From positions 124,001 through 188,000 of the forward strand of contig NZ_JAUORV010000005.1 in assembly GCF_030548205.1 (NCBI RefSeq): a stretch of 64,000 bases of DNA, written 5' to 3'. Each line of letters opens with the position of its first letter. Positions within the stretch are counted from its first letter, which is position 1. The stretch is from Aliiglaciecola sp. 3_MG-2023 (lineage in GTDB: Bacteria > Pseudomonadota > Gammaproteobacteria > Enterobacterales > Alteromonadaceae). The notes beneath the pieces were generated by a model. That model saw nothing but the letters and a program-made list of their open reading frames with translations, was not told the origin of the DNA and ran no database searches. A program made the position numbers and the translations under genes. Below, in pieces: positions 1-8,709 of the stretch.

Positions 1-1217
1 ACCTTTTGAACCGCTTTAACCGCAGCTTCGCGATCAATGGCCATGGCCCCACCTAGCTGTACGTCTGCTGGTAGGTAACCAAGCACCACATTGGCATCAC
101 ATACTGTAGGTTCTTCCCCTCCTTTCATATAGGCTGCAGGACCAGGCACTGCACCGGCGGACTCTGGGCCTACCCGAAGAGCTTTGGTGAGTTCAGGAAC
201 AAACGCAATTGAACCTCCACCGGCTCCAACCGTACGAACATCTACCGAGGGCGCACGTACTCGAACATCCCCAACGATAGTCTCGCGACGTACTTTGGCT
301 TTTGCGTTTTGAATGAGTGCGACGTCAGTAGAAGTACCCCCCATGTCGAACGTTAGTATGTCGTTATATCCAGCTCGACTACAAAAATAAATGGCACCGG
401 AAACACCACCGGCAGGGCCAGACATTAGCAGATTTACGGGGGAATCAGCAGATGCTCGCCCTGATGCAAGGCCACCATCTGAGCGTAGGATCGATAACTG
501 AACATCTTCGCCCATGCGGTCGATTAACGCATTTTGTAAGTTATTAACGTATTTAGCGACTTCTGGACGAACATAGGAGTTAACAACTGTGGTTTCTGTA
601 CGCTCATATTCCTGCATTTCAGGTACCACTTCACTGGAAATGGAAATAGGCATGTCAGCAAAAACTTGTTGAGCGATTTCTTTGGCTTGTTTTTCATGTT
701 CATTATTCAAATAGGAGTTTATAAAGCAAATTGTGATGGCTTCCACTTCTCCTTTATCTGCCAATTTTTGCATGCTTGAACGTAAGGCTTCTTTATCTAA
801 TTTGGTTACTACTTTACCGTCTGCGCCGATGCGCTCATTTGCCCCAATAGTGAGCTCTAAAGGCGCTAAAAGGGCTTTTTTCACAAAACTCACCCAGCCA
901 CCTAAACCGCCGGGACAAAACGAGCGGGCCACTTGCAAGGTTTGTTCGTAACCTTGTGTTGTGACCAATCCCACCTTCGCGCCTTTTTCCGTTAATACCG
1001 CATTGGTTGCTACTGTGGTTCCGTGCATCACCCTATGAATTTGTTTAGGGTCAACGCCGGATTCTTGGCAGATGCGGGCTATACCGTTTAATACCCCCTC
1101 TGACGAATCATGGGGTGTGGAAGGTACTTTGGCTGTGTAGGTTTGTCCTGATATTTCATTGATGAGAAGCAAATCAGTGAATGTGCCCCCGACATCAACG
1201 CCTAAACGATAACTCAT
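1..1217 (-). CDS. Hydantoinase/oxoprolinase family protein, N-terminal part (cut by window edge)
   Basis: About 405 N-terminal residues are visible and the frame stays open to the left edge. The N-terminus has the GVDVGGTFTD phosphate-binding motif, then HGTTVATNAVL near residue 50, SGPAGGV and FDMGGTSTDV, the actin-like ATPase motifs of HyuA (hydantoinase A, 5-oxoprolinase and acetone carboxylase beta relatives). The family couples ATP hydrolysis to opening or carboxylation of cyclic amides or ketones in the cytoplasm. The ATG at 1215-1217 follows an AAGGGG ribosome-binding sequence. The B subunit or any further domain would lie outside the window, so the substrate cannot be assigned. Confidence 0.9.
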   Translation of the reverse strand, partial: MSYRLGVDVGGTFTDLLLINEISGQTYTAKVPSTPHDSSEGVLNGIARICQESGVDPKQIHRVMHGTTVATNAVLTEKGAKVGLVTTQGYEQTLQVARSFCPGGLGGWVSFVKKALLAPLELTIGANERIGADGKVVTKLDKEALRSSMQKLADKGEVEAITICFINSYLNNEHEKQAKEIAQQVFADMPISISSEVVPEMQEYERTETTVVNSYVRPEVAKYVNNLQNALIDRMGEDVQLSILRSDGGLASGRASADSPVNLLMSGPAGGVSGAIYFCSRAGYNDILTFDMGGTSTDVALIQNAKAKVRRETIVGDVRVRAPSVDVRTVGAGGGSIAFVPELTKALRVGPESAGAVPGPAAYMKGGEEPTVCDANVVLGYLPADVQLGGAMAIDREAAVKAVQK

Positions 1218-1555
1218 AATTTTTCCCCTTAGGTTTACTCAACTCAGGTGCTTAACTTGTGCGACTAGTGAGTGTTAACTAACTACTGGCTCTATCAGTC
1301 TTAATAGCCGTGAAGATTTGAAAACCAGAATAGCGAGGGGGGGGATTCACGCAATGACAAATATCAATGTTGGAACATTTTAATGGCACTGATATGCAGT
1401 GCACCCTAAGAATAGGAACCTAACTGAGCAGTTTGTGCTGCTCAAATTAGAGTTCAAATTTAGCAGAGTGTATTTAAGGGGGACACCTGGCCCCGATACT
1501 TTGGGAAATTATTGTTTGAGGTGATTGTTAAAACCATCAGATTTTCAGTTATGCA
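1218..1555. other. Intergenic region upstream of the hydantoinase-like gene
   Basis: No gene is seen here. It holds the leader and presumably the promoter of the leftward hydantoinase-like gene and the upstream side of the preceding hydrolase 3' end. A run of eight G lies at 1337-1344. No convincing terminator or operator was found. Confidence 0.5.
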
Positions 1556-2443
1556 CTATTTTCTGCTCAGCATCGTAGGCCCTTCAGAGGAAAGTAAAGA
1601 GTTAAGCTGGTTGATTGCGTCTTGCTCAGTGAAAAAATAACCGTTGATAATAAGTTCAGAAATATCACTGACTTGTTTAAGTTCGTCGAGTTGTTTGGGA
1701 CCTGGTAATTCAGGACGACAAATTGCCCCGCCAAAATAGTGGTCTACATCATCCAACACCAAAGCATAATGATCCATTGTCGCTGGTGCCATCTCATAAG
1801 CATCAAGATGTGCCGACCAATCTAATGAAGCGCCCATGGGAATATCATTAGTGCCTGTTTGAATCAAAGCGGGTACCGCTAATCCTGAAAAACCTTGTTT
1901 ATCAATCAACCCGGGCATTGCAGGGGGGGGAGAATATGCTAACACCATGACAACACGGGGATCTGCTTGGGAAGGCTTCATACCTTCAGGAATCGTTGCC
2001 TTTACTCCTCCTTTTACGAGAGCCGTTAGTGCACCATAGCTATGGCCCGCAGCGATATAATGTTCGCCACCGAAGGTGTCTGCTAATAATTGCATGTCTT
2101 CCAATCTCGCCTGCCACGACATATTGCGAGAGTATTTATGATTTTCAGGGTGGTCAGTTGAGTCAATATGTAAAGGTGCATAAACGGTCAAACCTTGCTC
2201 AATCCATGGTTGGATTAAAGGATCGTACTTCCAAGGTGCAGATAGGGCGCCGTGGGAAAATAGTATGACGCCTTTTTCTTCACCTTTCGCTTGCCATTTC
2301 CACACAGAAATATTGCGGTCATTAGCCGTCAGGGTTAGGGTTTCTGAGTCTAATCCAAAACAATGAATTGAAACTGAAAAGATAAGAACTAGACCCAGTA
2401 TAAACTTGTTGAATAATGGCTGTATGCAAGATGAAAAAAGCAA
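1556..2443 (-). CDS. Exported alpha/beta hydrolase (dienelactone hydrolase/lipase-like)
   Basis: A 295-residue protein with a hydrophobic N-terminal segment (about 10-30) that looks like a signal peptide or anchor, so it probably acts outside the cytoplasm. The oxyanion region FSHGALSAP is at 62-70 and the nucleophile elbow GHSYG at 133-137 (Ser135); a DHYFGG stretch near residue 238 may supply the catalytic His. The fold is that of carboxyl-ester hydrolases and the substrate is unknown. It stands alone, facing left, and is separated from the next gene by a 240-bp divergent spacer. A run of eight G on the plus strand (1923-1930), coding three prolines, lies inside the gene. Confidence 0.8.
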   Translation of the reverse strand: MLFSSCIQPLFNKFILGLVLIFSVSIHCFGLDSETLTLTANDRNISVWKWQAKGEEKGVILFSHGALSAPWKYDPLIQPWIEQGLTVYAPLHIDSTDHPENHKYSRNMSWQARLEDMQLLADTFGGEHYIAAGHSYGALTALVKGGVKATIPEGMKPSQADPRVVMVLAYSPPPAMPGLIDKQGFSGLAVPALIQTGTNDIPMGASLDWSAHLDAYEMAPATMDHYALVLDDVDHYFGGAICRPELPGPKQLDELKQVSDISELIINGYFFTEQDAINQLNSLLSSEGPTMLSRK

Positions 2444-2684
2444 AGTGTGTATTCCTGATGTTGTTCAATAAAGAGTTTCAGCGACTGGTTTAGGTATAGC
2501 ACTATTCCGGTCAAAATAATTTGATAACAATCAAAAAAGCGTTTAGTGGACTCGACTAAATAGGGTAGGCCAAGAAATTGTATAAAATTAGTAGAAAAAA
2601 CTTCTGATAGTTGACATTTGTTAATGCCAGAGAAGATTTTTATCGTTATGTTGAAGGATTAATATCATAAAAAAGGACTAGCAA

Positions 2685-3689
2685 ATGCAAATTAAAAATA
2701 GGTTACTCGCCGCAATAGTCAGTATCGGTCTATATGTGATAAATGTTCCTTCCGCTTTTAGTGATACTGAAGTGCCTGAGGTTAAAACCACTCGCGTTCA
2801 CTCCATGGAAGAAATTCGAGCTAAATATGCTGTTAGTCAGTCTCAGTTTGTTGACTTAGATGGGGTCAACGTACATTACAAAGATGAAGGTAAAGGGCCC
2901 GTTATTTTGCTTGTTCATGGAACACTAGGTGATCTATATGATTGGGATGTGTGGACACAAGAACTGTTGAAATCTGGTTTTAGGGTAGTGCGTTTTGATA
3001 TTCCTGGATTTGGTATGTCTGGCAACATTGCCAATAATAACTATTCCGTTGACCGCACACACACCCTTATCGATAGCTTAATGGATCATGTTGGCGTTGA
3101 AAAATTTGGCATTGTTGGCATCTCTTACGGTGGTATGGTCGTTTTTCGTTATGCGGCCACACGTACTGAAAGAGTGACCTCTATGGTATTAATTAATTCT
3201 GCAGGTATACAAACTGCGAATGCCGTTAAAAAAGCGCCTAAAAAAGAGGGTGCCTCGCGTAAACGTACTAGCAGCTTTTTGTACTCCCCGGTCGTTACCA
3301 AAGACGATCTGGTGTTCTTTTATGACAGCTATATCAATGACAAAACTAAAGTTACGCCTGAATTTCTGCAGCGTAAATTGGATTTTTTAAATATTCAAGA
3401 TCGTGATAAAACCTCTATTACAACGTTTAAGTTGTATGAAAAGGGTGATCCTCAAAGAGTATTGGCTCATGTCAAAGCGCCAAGCTTGGTTTTATGGGGA
3501 ACCGCCAATAAAGCCCTCGATACAAGCACAGCGGATGCATTTATTGATGCCTTACCCAATGCCTGTTTAACCAAGCTAGTGACATTTGAAAGTGGCGGTC
3601 ACTATATTAATATTGAACGTCCGCTGGAAACCGTAAAAGTGGCGCAGTCTTTTTTGTTAGATTTGAAAAACCATAAAAACTGTCATTAG
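2685..3689 (+). CDS. Exported alpha/beta hydrolase
   Basis: A 334-residue protein with a signal peptide (about 1-26, cleavage after PSAFS). The core alpha/beta hydrolase domain spans about 55-330, with the oxyanion motif LVHGTLGD near 76-83, the nucleophile elbow GISYG at 145-149 (Ser147), an acid in the LWGTANKALD region and the catalytic His in ESGGHYIN near 310. The family includes epoxide hydrolases, haloperoxidase-like enzymes and esterases; the substrate cannot be read from sequence. It resembles the anchored hydrolase at 40359-41333 in its opening motif (V.LH..DEG.GP). It ends against the convergent secreted esterase with a hairpin in between. Confidence 0.82.
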   Translation: MQIKNRLLAAIVSIGLYVINVPSAFSDTEVPEVKTTRVHSMEEIRAKYAVSQSQFVDLDGVNVHYKDEGKGPVILLVHGTLGDLYDWDVWTQELLKSGFRVVRFDIPGFGMSGNIANNNYSVDRTHTLIDSLMDHVGVEKFGIVGISYGGMVVFRYAATRTERVTSMVLINSAGIQTANAVKKAPKKEGASRKRTSSFLYSPVVTKDDLVFFYDSYINDKTKVTPEFLQRKLDFLNIQDRDKTSITTFKLYEKGDPQRVLAHVKAPSLVLWGTANKALDTSTADAFIDALPNACLTKLVTFESGGHYINIERPLETVKVAQSFLLDLKNHKNCH

Positions 3690-3707
3690 AGTGACTAACA
3701 GGAACAA

Positions 3708-3738
3708 ATTGTCAGCGAGCTAAAGGCTCACTGACAAT
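3708..3738. terminator. Bidirectional terminator hairpin between convergent hydrolase genes
   Basis: ATTGTCAG and CTGACAAT form the outer stem, GAGC and GCTC the inner stem across one C/A mismatch, with a short TAAAG loop. It lies exactly between two convergent genes; the T tract is weak. Confidence 0.6.
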
Positions 3739-3751
3739 GTTTCAACTAACA

Positions 3752-5662
3752 CTATTGCGGACAAGTGCCAATCGCCCAGTTTTGCGTATCTGTACTGAAT
3801 AAACTAGTACTTCCCCAAGTCGAGCCTGACATGGCTTCATCACTACCTTGCGCAAAATAATTTGGGGAATATGGATTACCAGAGCTATAAGCGCGTCCAG
3901 CGGTTTTATGATAATAATTGTAAGTGCTGTGTTGCTCGCAACTTGCGCTATCGTCATCACCATCGTCATCACCGCCGCCACCATCTGATGTGCTGCATGC
4001 CTGAACGGGTCCTGTACAACTGGCGTCGTCATCTTGCCACTGACACTGCTGTGCTGAAGTGCCTATTTCATTAAGTTTAAATGGGTTTGTACTGTATTCT
4101 AAATAACAATTTGCATAGTTTGTGTAGTTTAATCTGCCCGCGTTTATGTGTTGGTCTAATGTGGCTGTTTGGCCAGCGTCGATATTGAAGGTTACAGTGT
4201 CTGTTGATTGCAAGTTTGTAGCGTCGCTGGCCACAATAGTTGCACTTTGTTGACCTCCAGCTAAATTGCATGCTTGAGCACTGAAGGTATTCCCTTGCAA
4301 TTGAGCAGTTTCATTGCCGGTTGAAAAGTTAACTATCACGTTGCTTAAGTTTTGATTAATGTCTACGACTTTGCCAGAAACCGTGGCACATTGGTTATTC
4401 ACCGTGGCTATGATATCCGTTAAGAAAGGGGCTGTAGCTGGAGGTGGTGGCCCAATTCTGACGGTACTTGAAGACACTTCTGATAATGCCCCAAGATCAT
4501 CAGTAGCAACGGCAGAAACGTTATATAGCTCATCAGGAAGACTGGCACTGGAAATAGAAAAACTGTTATTGGAAAAAGTTTGGGTGGTAAGCGAGTAGGT
4601 ATTCCCAACCGAGTCTTCTATTTCGAAGTCTATCTGCATTACTTGACCATCAATGTCACTAACTGTGCCACTAATCAAAATGGTTCCGCTATTTTCTTGA
4701 GTATTTAGGGTCTCTACCACAGGCGCTTCATTGCGACTTACTCGCTGATTGTTGTCAGCGAAATATTGACCTAAATACATTGCGTAGTTAATGCCTGCGC
4801 CGCTAATATAAGAACCGCTTGCACCTTGACCTCCAGACCAAGAATGGTCAACACCATTTAACCAAAGCATGGATACACGGTTATCTTGCCAAAGTGTTTC
4901 ATCGGCGGTTCTGCCCGCTAGGGTTATCTGTTGACTGCCAGGTATTTGTGATACGCCATAAACAGCGGCCATTCCCTGCGCATTTTGTTGATTGTAGCAG
5001 CTGTCTACAGTGGTATCTGCATCGCCATGGGCTATCGATGCAATCTGTGTATCGAATTGAGAAGCAAAAGAACCTGCATAAGTTTGGCATCGACTGGCGA
5101 CGTTAGCCGATTCGCAACTACCCAAGGCCCCACTCGAGCTCGTTCCGATACTAGGTCCTGCGCTTATTCCCATACCAGCAAAAATATCTGGTGCTAAACA
5201 AGCTGTTGTATTAGCGAAAGAAGCACCTGAGGAAAGGCCAGAAATGTACACTTGATCATCATCAATGTTATAACTTGAATCACTGCGCAGGGCAGTGGCT
5301 AGGTTGATAAGGTTTTGATAATCCCCAGCGCTTCTGGATTTCGTTCCTTGCCAATACGACCAACATCCAAAGCCGGCTTTATTCATGGCGTTGGGCACCG
5401 CAATGACCATTCCGTAAGCTTCGGCAGCTTGTTCAAGTTGTGCATTTAAATAGGCATCAATCGATTGGGTGCAACCGTGCAAAACTAACAACAGTGCCCG
5501 TCCCTGACCTACAGAAGAGACGCTATCTGGGGTATATATATGTACTTGGCTAAAGCCACCTACAGATTGATTGTTCTGCCAACTACCGGCATATACCGTT
5601 GAGGATAGGATAAAAAACAGGCCAAATAAGCTACTTAAGACTCGATTATTAGCAAATAACAT
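3752..5662 (-). CDS. Secreted PHB-depolymerase-like (LpqC family) esterase, multidomain
   Basis: A 636-residue protein with a signal peptide (about 1-25). The catalytic domain (about 25-305) is of the poly(3-hydroxybutyrate) depolymerase/LpqC type: HGCTQS oxyanion motif at 62-67, nucleophile GLSSG at 142-146 (Ser144), Asp in AHGDAD near 214-216 and His273 in DHSWSGG. Two Ig/cadherin-like segments follow (about 312-402 and 410-495), then a Cys-containing region, a Gly/Asp-rich linker (about 558-572) and a C-terminal 60-residue aromatic-rich module bounded by two Cys. The architecture fits an extracellular enzyme acting on a polymer or esterified polysaccharide with C-terminal binding modules. 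The polyester or carbohydrate-ester specificity is undetermined. Confidence 0.85.
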   Translation of the reverse strand: MLFANNRVLSSLFGLFFILSSTVYAGSWQNNQSVGGFSQVHIYTPDSVSSVGQGRALLLVLHGCTQSIDAYLNAQLEQAAEAYGMVIAVPNAMNKAGFGCWSYWQGTKSRSAGDYQNLINLATALRSDSSYNIDDDQVYISGLSSGASFANTTACLAPDIFAGMGISAGPSIGTSSSGALGSCESANVASRCQTYAGSFASQFDTQIASIAHGDADTTVDSCYNQQNAQGMAAVYGVSQIPGSQQITLAGRTADETLWQDNRVSMLWLNGVDHSWSGGQGASGSYISGAGINYAMYLGQYFADNNQRVSRNEAPVVETLNTQENSGTILISGTVSDIDGQVMQIDFEIEDSVGNTYSLTTQTFSNNSFSISSASLPDELYNVSAVATDDLGALSEVSSSTVRIGPPPPATAPFLTDIIATVNNQCATVSGKVVDINQNLSNVIVNFSTGNETAQLQGNTFSAQACNLAGGQQSATIVASDATNLQSTDTVTFNIDAGQTATLDQHINAGRLNYTNYANCYLEYSTNPFKLNEIGTSAQQCQWQDDDASCTGPVQACSTSDGGGGDDDGDDDSASCEQHSTYNYYHKTAGRAYSSGNPYSPNYFAQGSDEAMSGSTWGSTSLFSTDTQNWAIGTCPQ

Positions 5663-5711
5663 AGGTTTACCTTTTTTGTTAAAAAAATGTAAACGTAGCT
5701 TAGGGGGTTGT

Positions 5712-5755
5712 TGAAAATTTCGCCTTAGTACTTTAGTACAGCGTCAAAAATTTCA
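5712..5755. repeat. Imperfect nested inverted repeat in an intergenic gap
   Basis: TGAAAATTTCGC (5712-5723) pairs imperfectly with GCGTCAAAAATTTCA (5741-5755); the centre carries a second small dyad, GTAC-tttA-GTAC. It could be a terminator for the phosphodiesterase gene ending at 5802 or a copy of a dispersed intergenic repeat. Only one copy is in this window. Confidence 0.4.
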
Positions 5756-5801
5756 TTTAATACGAATAAGTGTAGCGACTCGACCTTTTATTTATATCAC
5801 C

Positions 5802-6833
5802 TTAAAAGACCCATTTTTGACCTTGTTCTGGAATGATAATCTGCAAGCCTAAATCGTTGGCTTCATCTAATTGACGTTTGATTGTAAGTCGAGGGTTGGT
5901 GTTTTCTGCCAAGGTGTATTTTATATGGCTTATGACCACTTTAAGGTTCTGTAGAGGCGTTTCACCACCGATTTTAGAGGCAAAATTATGTAGCTCTTGG
6001 AGCAACAACTTTGGTGTAAGGTGACCAAATAAGAGATTGTGCGGGCGTTCATTTTCAAATGAAGCTTCAATAACGATACCGCGTAATTGTTTATGTTTTG
6101 CTTGCCCTGCTAGATAAGTCCAAATTGCGTCGAGCTTCCCTTGTTTTTCGACAATATCTGGTCCCGTATCTCCAAAATACACAAACATATCGCTGCCATT
6201 CTCAATCACAAAAGCAGTGGACTCCACGGGGTGACTGAGGCTAAAAGCGGTTACTTTTAGTTGCGTGTCGGTAATGCTAACGGGTTCAGCAATGGGAAGA
6301 TCAACAACGTGATATTTATTCAGGGTCGGTGGGATGCCTCGGTCGGTGAAATTCGCCCATGCTTTACCATTAAAGTAGGTCTCACCAATCATGTTATTTA
6401 CCGATGCCAATGCATAGATATTTTTATTTGTGTCTTCGGGTGAGGCCACTATCATTCCGTTTATGTGATCAAGGTGGGCATGGCTGATTAGATAGCCTTT
6501 AACATGCTCTCTTAAAATGGTTCCTGCTGTTGACCAGCTTTCATTTTTAACAATAGGTAAGTCAGCAAAAGCATTATGTTGCACGCTTTGATTTATACCA
6601 TTCACTAATGTTCCTGCATCTAAGGCGACATAGTTGCGACTGTTAAGTGAGCGCAGTAAAAATGCACTTAAATTACCATCTTCGATGCCACCACTATCGC
6701 CTAAAACGATGAGTTCAAATGCGGCAGTTTGGGAAGTCTCTGTTATGGCAGTATTTTGATTTGCAAAAGTGTTGAGTGAAATTATTAGTGTTAAGGCTAA
6801 TAAGTGCTTAAAAAGGTATGCAAAATTTTTCAT
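5802..6833 (-). CDS. Periplasmic class II cyclic-nucleotide (cAMP) phosphodiesterase
   Basis: A 343-residue protein with a signal peptide (about 1-25, SLNTFA|N). The metallo-beta-lactamase-fold signature SHAHLDH lies at 117-123 and matches class II phosphodiesterases (yeast PDE1, Vibrio CpdP), as do LGDSGG at 44-49 near the start and GHLTP later. Members hydrolyse 3',5'-cAMP to AMP using two metal ions; the exported Vibrio enzyme acts on extracellular cAMP. The ATG follows the TetR stop by only two bases, so the two genes are almost certainly one transcript. Why an exported cAMP phosphodiesterase shares a transcript with a repressor beside an efflux pump is unclear. Confidence 0.85.
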   Translation of the reverse strand: MKNFAYLFKHLLALTLIISLNTFANQNTAITETSQTAAFELIVLGDSGGIEDGNLSAFLLRSLNSRNYVALDAGTLVNGINQSVQHNAFADLPIVKNESWSTAGTILREHVKGYLISHAHLDHINGMIVASPEDTNKNIYALASVNNMIGETYFNGKAWANFTDRGIPPTLNKYHVVDLPIAEPVSITDTQLKVTAFSLSHPVESTAFVIENGSDMFVYFGDTGPDIVEKQGKLDAIWTYLAGQAKHKQLRGIVIEASFENERPHNLLFGHLTPKLLLQELHNFASKIGGETPLQNLKVVISHIKYTLAENTNPRLTIKRQLDEANDLGLQIIIPEQGQKWVF

Positions 6834-6835
6834 TG

Positions 6836-7465
6836 TTATTTAGCTTGTTTTCGCGAACTTGAATAATGATCTAGAAAAATATCGACGGATTGCTCTATTA
6901 CAAACCGTTTTTCATCTTCAGTAAGTTGTGATTGTAACTTAAACACTAAGGGCCAGAAACAACGTCCTTTGACTAAGTCATTTAATTGATCAACCGCAAA
7001 ATTTACGTCTTTGATTATCAGTGCATTGTCTTTTACTGCGGCTTTAATAAAGCGATGGGCAGCAGTTTCTAAACTAATAAGTCGGTCGATTCCCTTTCTT
7101 AGGGTGTCTTGCTCATAAAAAAAGCTGCCTATGGCAACACGAACTAATTCTATGTGTTGTTCATCGCTCATTGAAGTTACTTGCTCTTCCACTAAATTGA
7201 CAAATTGCTCGTATAGCGGCTTATCGGGATCATAAACCACAGCACTTTTGAGCAATGACGTTTCCCAATTGTCAGTTAACAGATACAAGACTAATTCGGC
7301 TTTAGTTGCAAAATGATTATATACAGTTCGCTTTGACACACCCGCAATCTCAGCAAGTCGATCCATGCTGGTGGCTTGCACACCGAACTCTTGAAACGCG
7401 CTTTTGGCGGCTTCCACTATTGCTTCGTGCTTTATTTCACTGCGACTCTTTTTTACTTCTGTCAT
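6836..7465 (-). CDS. TetR/AcrR family repressor of the adjacent RND pump
   Basis: A 209-residue protein with an N-terminal helix-turn-helix (about residues 11-57: AIVEAAKSAF, then MDRLAEIAGVSKRTVYNHF) typical of TetR/AcrR repressors, and a C-terminal ligand-binding/dimerisation domain. It is transcribed divergently from the RND adaptor gene with a 166-bp spacer holding inverted-repeat operator sites, so it probably represses both the pump and itself. The cAMP phosphodiesterase gene follows two bases after its stop. The inducing ligand is not evident. Confidence 0.9.
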   Translation of the reverse strand: MTEVKKSRSEIKHEAIVEAAKSAFQEFGVQATSMDRLAEIAGVSKRTVYNHFATKAELVLYLLTDNWETSLLKSAVVYDPDKPLYEQFVNLVEEQVTSMSDEQHIELVRVAIGSFFYEQDTLRKGIDRLISLETAAHRFIKAAVKDNALIIKDVNFAVDQLNDLVKGRCFWPLVFKLQSQLTEDEKRFVIEQSVDIFLDHYSSSRKQAK

Positions 7466-7520
7466 AAACCTACGTAATTAATATTATGATAGCTAAAATT
7501 TATGGGAATGGGCACGATTT

Positions 7521-7571
7521 TGTAGTTTACTTTCAACTAAATGATAATGTAAACTACACCGAGTAGTTTAC
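7521..7571. promoter_or_regulatory. TetR-type operator cluster in the tetR-RND divergent spacer
   Basis: GTAAACTAC (7549-7557) and GTAGTTTAC (7563-7571) are a perfect 9-bp inverted repeat with a 5-bp spacer. A third, inverted half-site TGTAGTTTAC occurs at 7521-7530 and is a 10-bp perfect mate of GTAAACTACA at 7549-7558. The arrangement and position are those of a TetR-family operator with an auxiliary half-site. Confidence 0.8.
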
Positions 7572-7631
7572 TTTTAAGCTAAATATTTATCAATAGCTTT
7601 ATTCGCTTTAAACAATAGAGAAGTACCTCCA

Positions 7632-8708
7632 ATGAAAATATCAATTCGTACGCTGGTTAGCAGTATAGTTTTAACTGCTTCAGTGAGCTTACTTAGTGCT
7701 TGTGGCGAAGAAAGCCAAAAACTAGTCGAAGTTGCATCGCCTCGAATGGTAAAGCTAAGCCCTGTAATGTCTTCTGCTATTCAAAATCAATCGACTTTTC
7801 CGGCGGTAGTTTCCCCAGTAAAAACTATCGATTTAAGTTTTGAAGTGACAGGGCGTCTTATTTACACTGATATTGTTACCGGAGAAAACGTTAAGAAAGG
7901 GCACTTACTGGCCAGCTTAGATCCTAAGCCTTTTGAAAGAAACGTGAAAGAACAGCAAACCAGGCTGCAACAAGCTCAACGGGAGCTAGACCGTATACAA
8001 TCAATGTTTAGTAAAAAGTTAGTGTCACAAAGTAATTTGGATGATGCTAAAACAGAGTATGAACTAGCTGAAATCGATTTATCCAACGCTCAACAAGACC
8101 TTGAATACACCCAACTGCGAGCGCCGTTCGATGCTCTTGTTGCAAATCGTTTAGTTGATAACAATAGTTTCGTTGCCACAGGGCAATCCATAGCACAACT
8201 ACAAGATGTTTCGCGGATCTATTTTAATATCAATGTACCTGAGCGTGTATTGTCAGCAAATGCAGGCCGTAAGATTATCAAAGCGCAAGGGTCGATTTTA
8301 GGCAATCCAGATAGATGGTACGACTTAGTTTATATTGAACACTCCACTCAGCCAGATGCCGTTACCCAAACCTATCAAGCGGTATTTGCACTAGAAAGCA
8401 ATAGCCAACTTCAAGTTACTCCGGGAGCCCGCGCCGTTGTCAATGTCACTGTAGAAACGCCGAGCAATAATGGCGAGATGTTAATTCCGTTTCGTGCCTT
8501 GGTTGGCAATGATGGTGATGGCTTTTTTGTTTGGCGATATGTTGCTGAGAGACAAACTGTTGAGAAAGTACAAGTCAATGTGCTTAGCGTGGAAGAGTCC
8601 TTCGTGGTCGTCGATGGTCAACTAAGTGAGCAAGATTTTGTTATCTCCGCAGGCGCAGCTCAAGTCTACGCGGGCATGAAAGTCGAACCTTATCACGGAG
8701 AAAAATAA
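7632..8708 (+). CDS. RND efflux periplasmic adaptor (membrane fusion) lipoprotein
   Basis: A 358-residue adaptor with a lipoprotein signal peptide and lipobox LLSAC (lipidated Cys24). The HlyD/AcrA order is visible: N-terminal beta strand, half-lipoyl segment (DLSFEVTGRL, GENVKKGHLLASLD), a coiled-coil hairpin (about 95-155), the second lipoyl half (LRAPFDALVANRLVDNN) and beta-barrel and membrane-proximal regions. It links the inner-membrane pump encoded just downstream (the ATG follows the stop by one base) to an outer-membrane channel. No outer-membrane factor gene is adjacent, so it probably uses a TolC encoded elsewhere. Expression is likely controlled by the divergent TetR. Confidence 0.92.
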   Translation: MKISIRTLVSSIVLTASVSLLSACGEESQKLVEVASPRMVKLSPVMSSAIQNQSTFPAVVSPVKTIDLSFEVTGRLIYTDIVTGENVKKGHLLASLDPKPFERNVKEQQTRLQQAQRELDRIQSMFSKKLVSQSNLDDAKTEYELAEIDLSNAQQDLEYTQLRAPFDALVANRLVDNNSFVATGQSIAQLQDVSRIYFNINVPERVLSANAGRKIIKAQGSILGNPDRWYDLVYIEHSTQPDAVTQTYQAVFALESNSQLQVTPGARAVVNVTVETPSNNGEMLIPFRALVGNDGDGFFVWRYVAERQTVEKVQVNVLSVEESFVVVDGQLSEQDFVISAGAAQVYAGMKVEPYHGEK

Positions 8709-8709
8709 A

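Noticed and set aside
3950-3990. CAT/CGT-rich trinucleotide run resembling a tandem repeat
   Set aside because: It codes the Asp-rich linker of the secreted esterase; the repetition comes from GAT/GAC codons, with no spacer-repeat structure of a CRISPR array.
4077-4608. Several short open frames on both strands over the esterase gene
   Set aside because: They overlap a well-supported coding region and have no independent signals.
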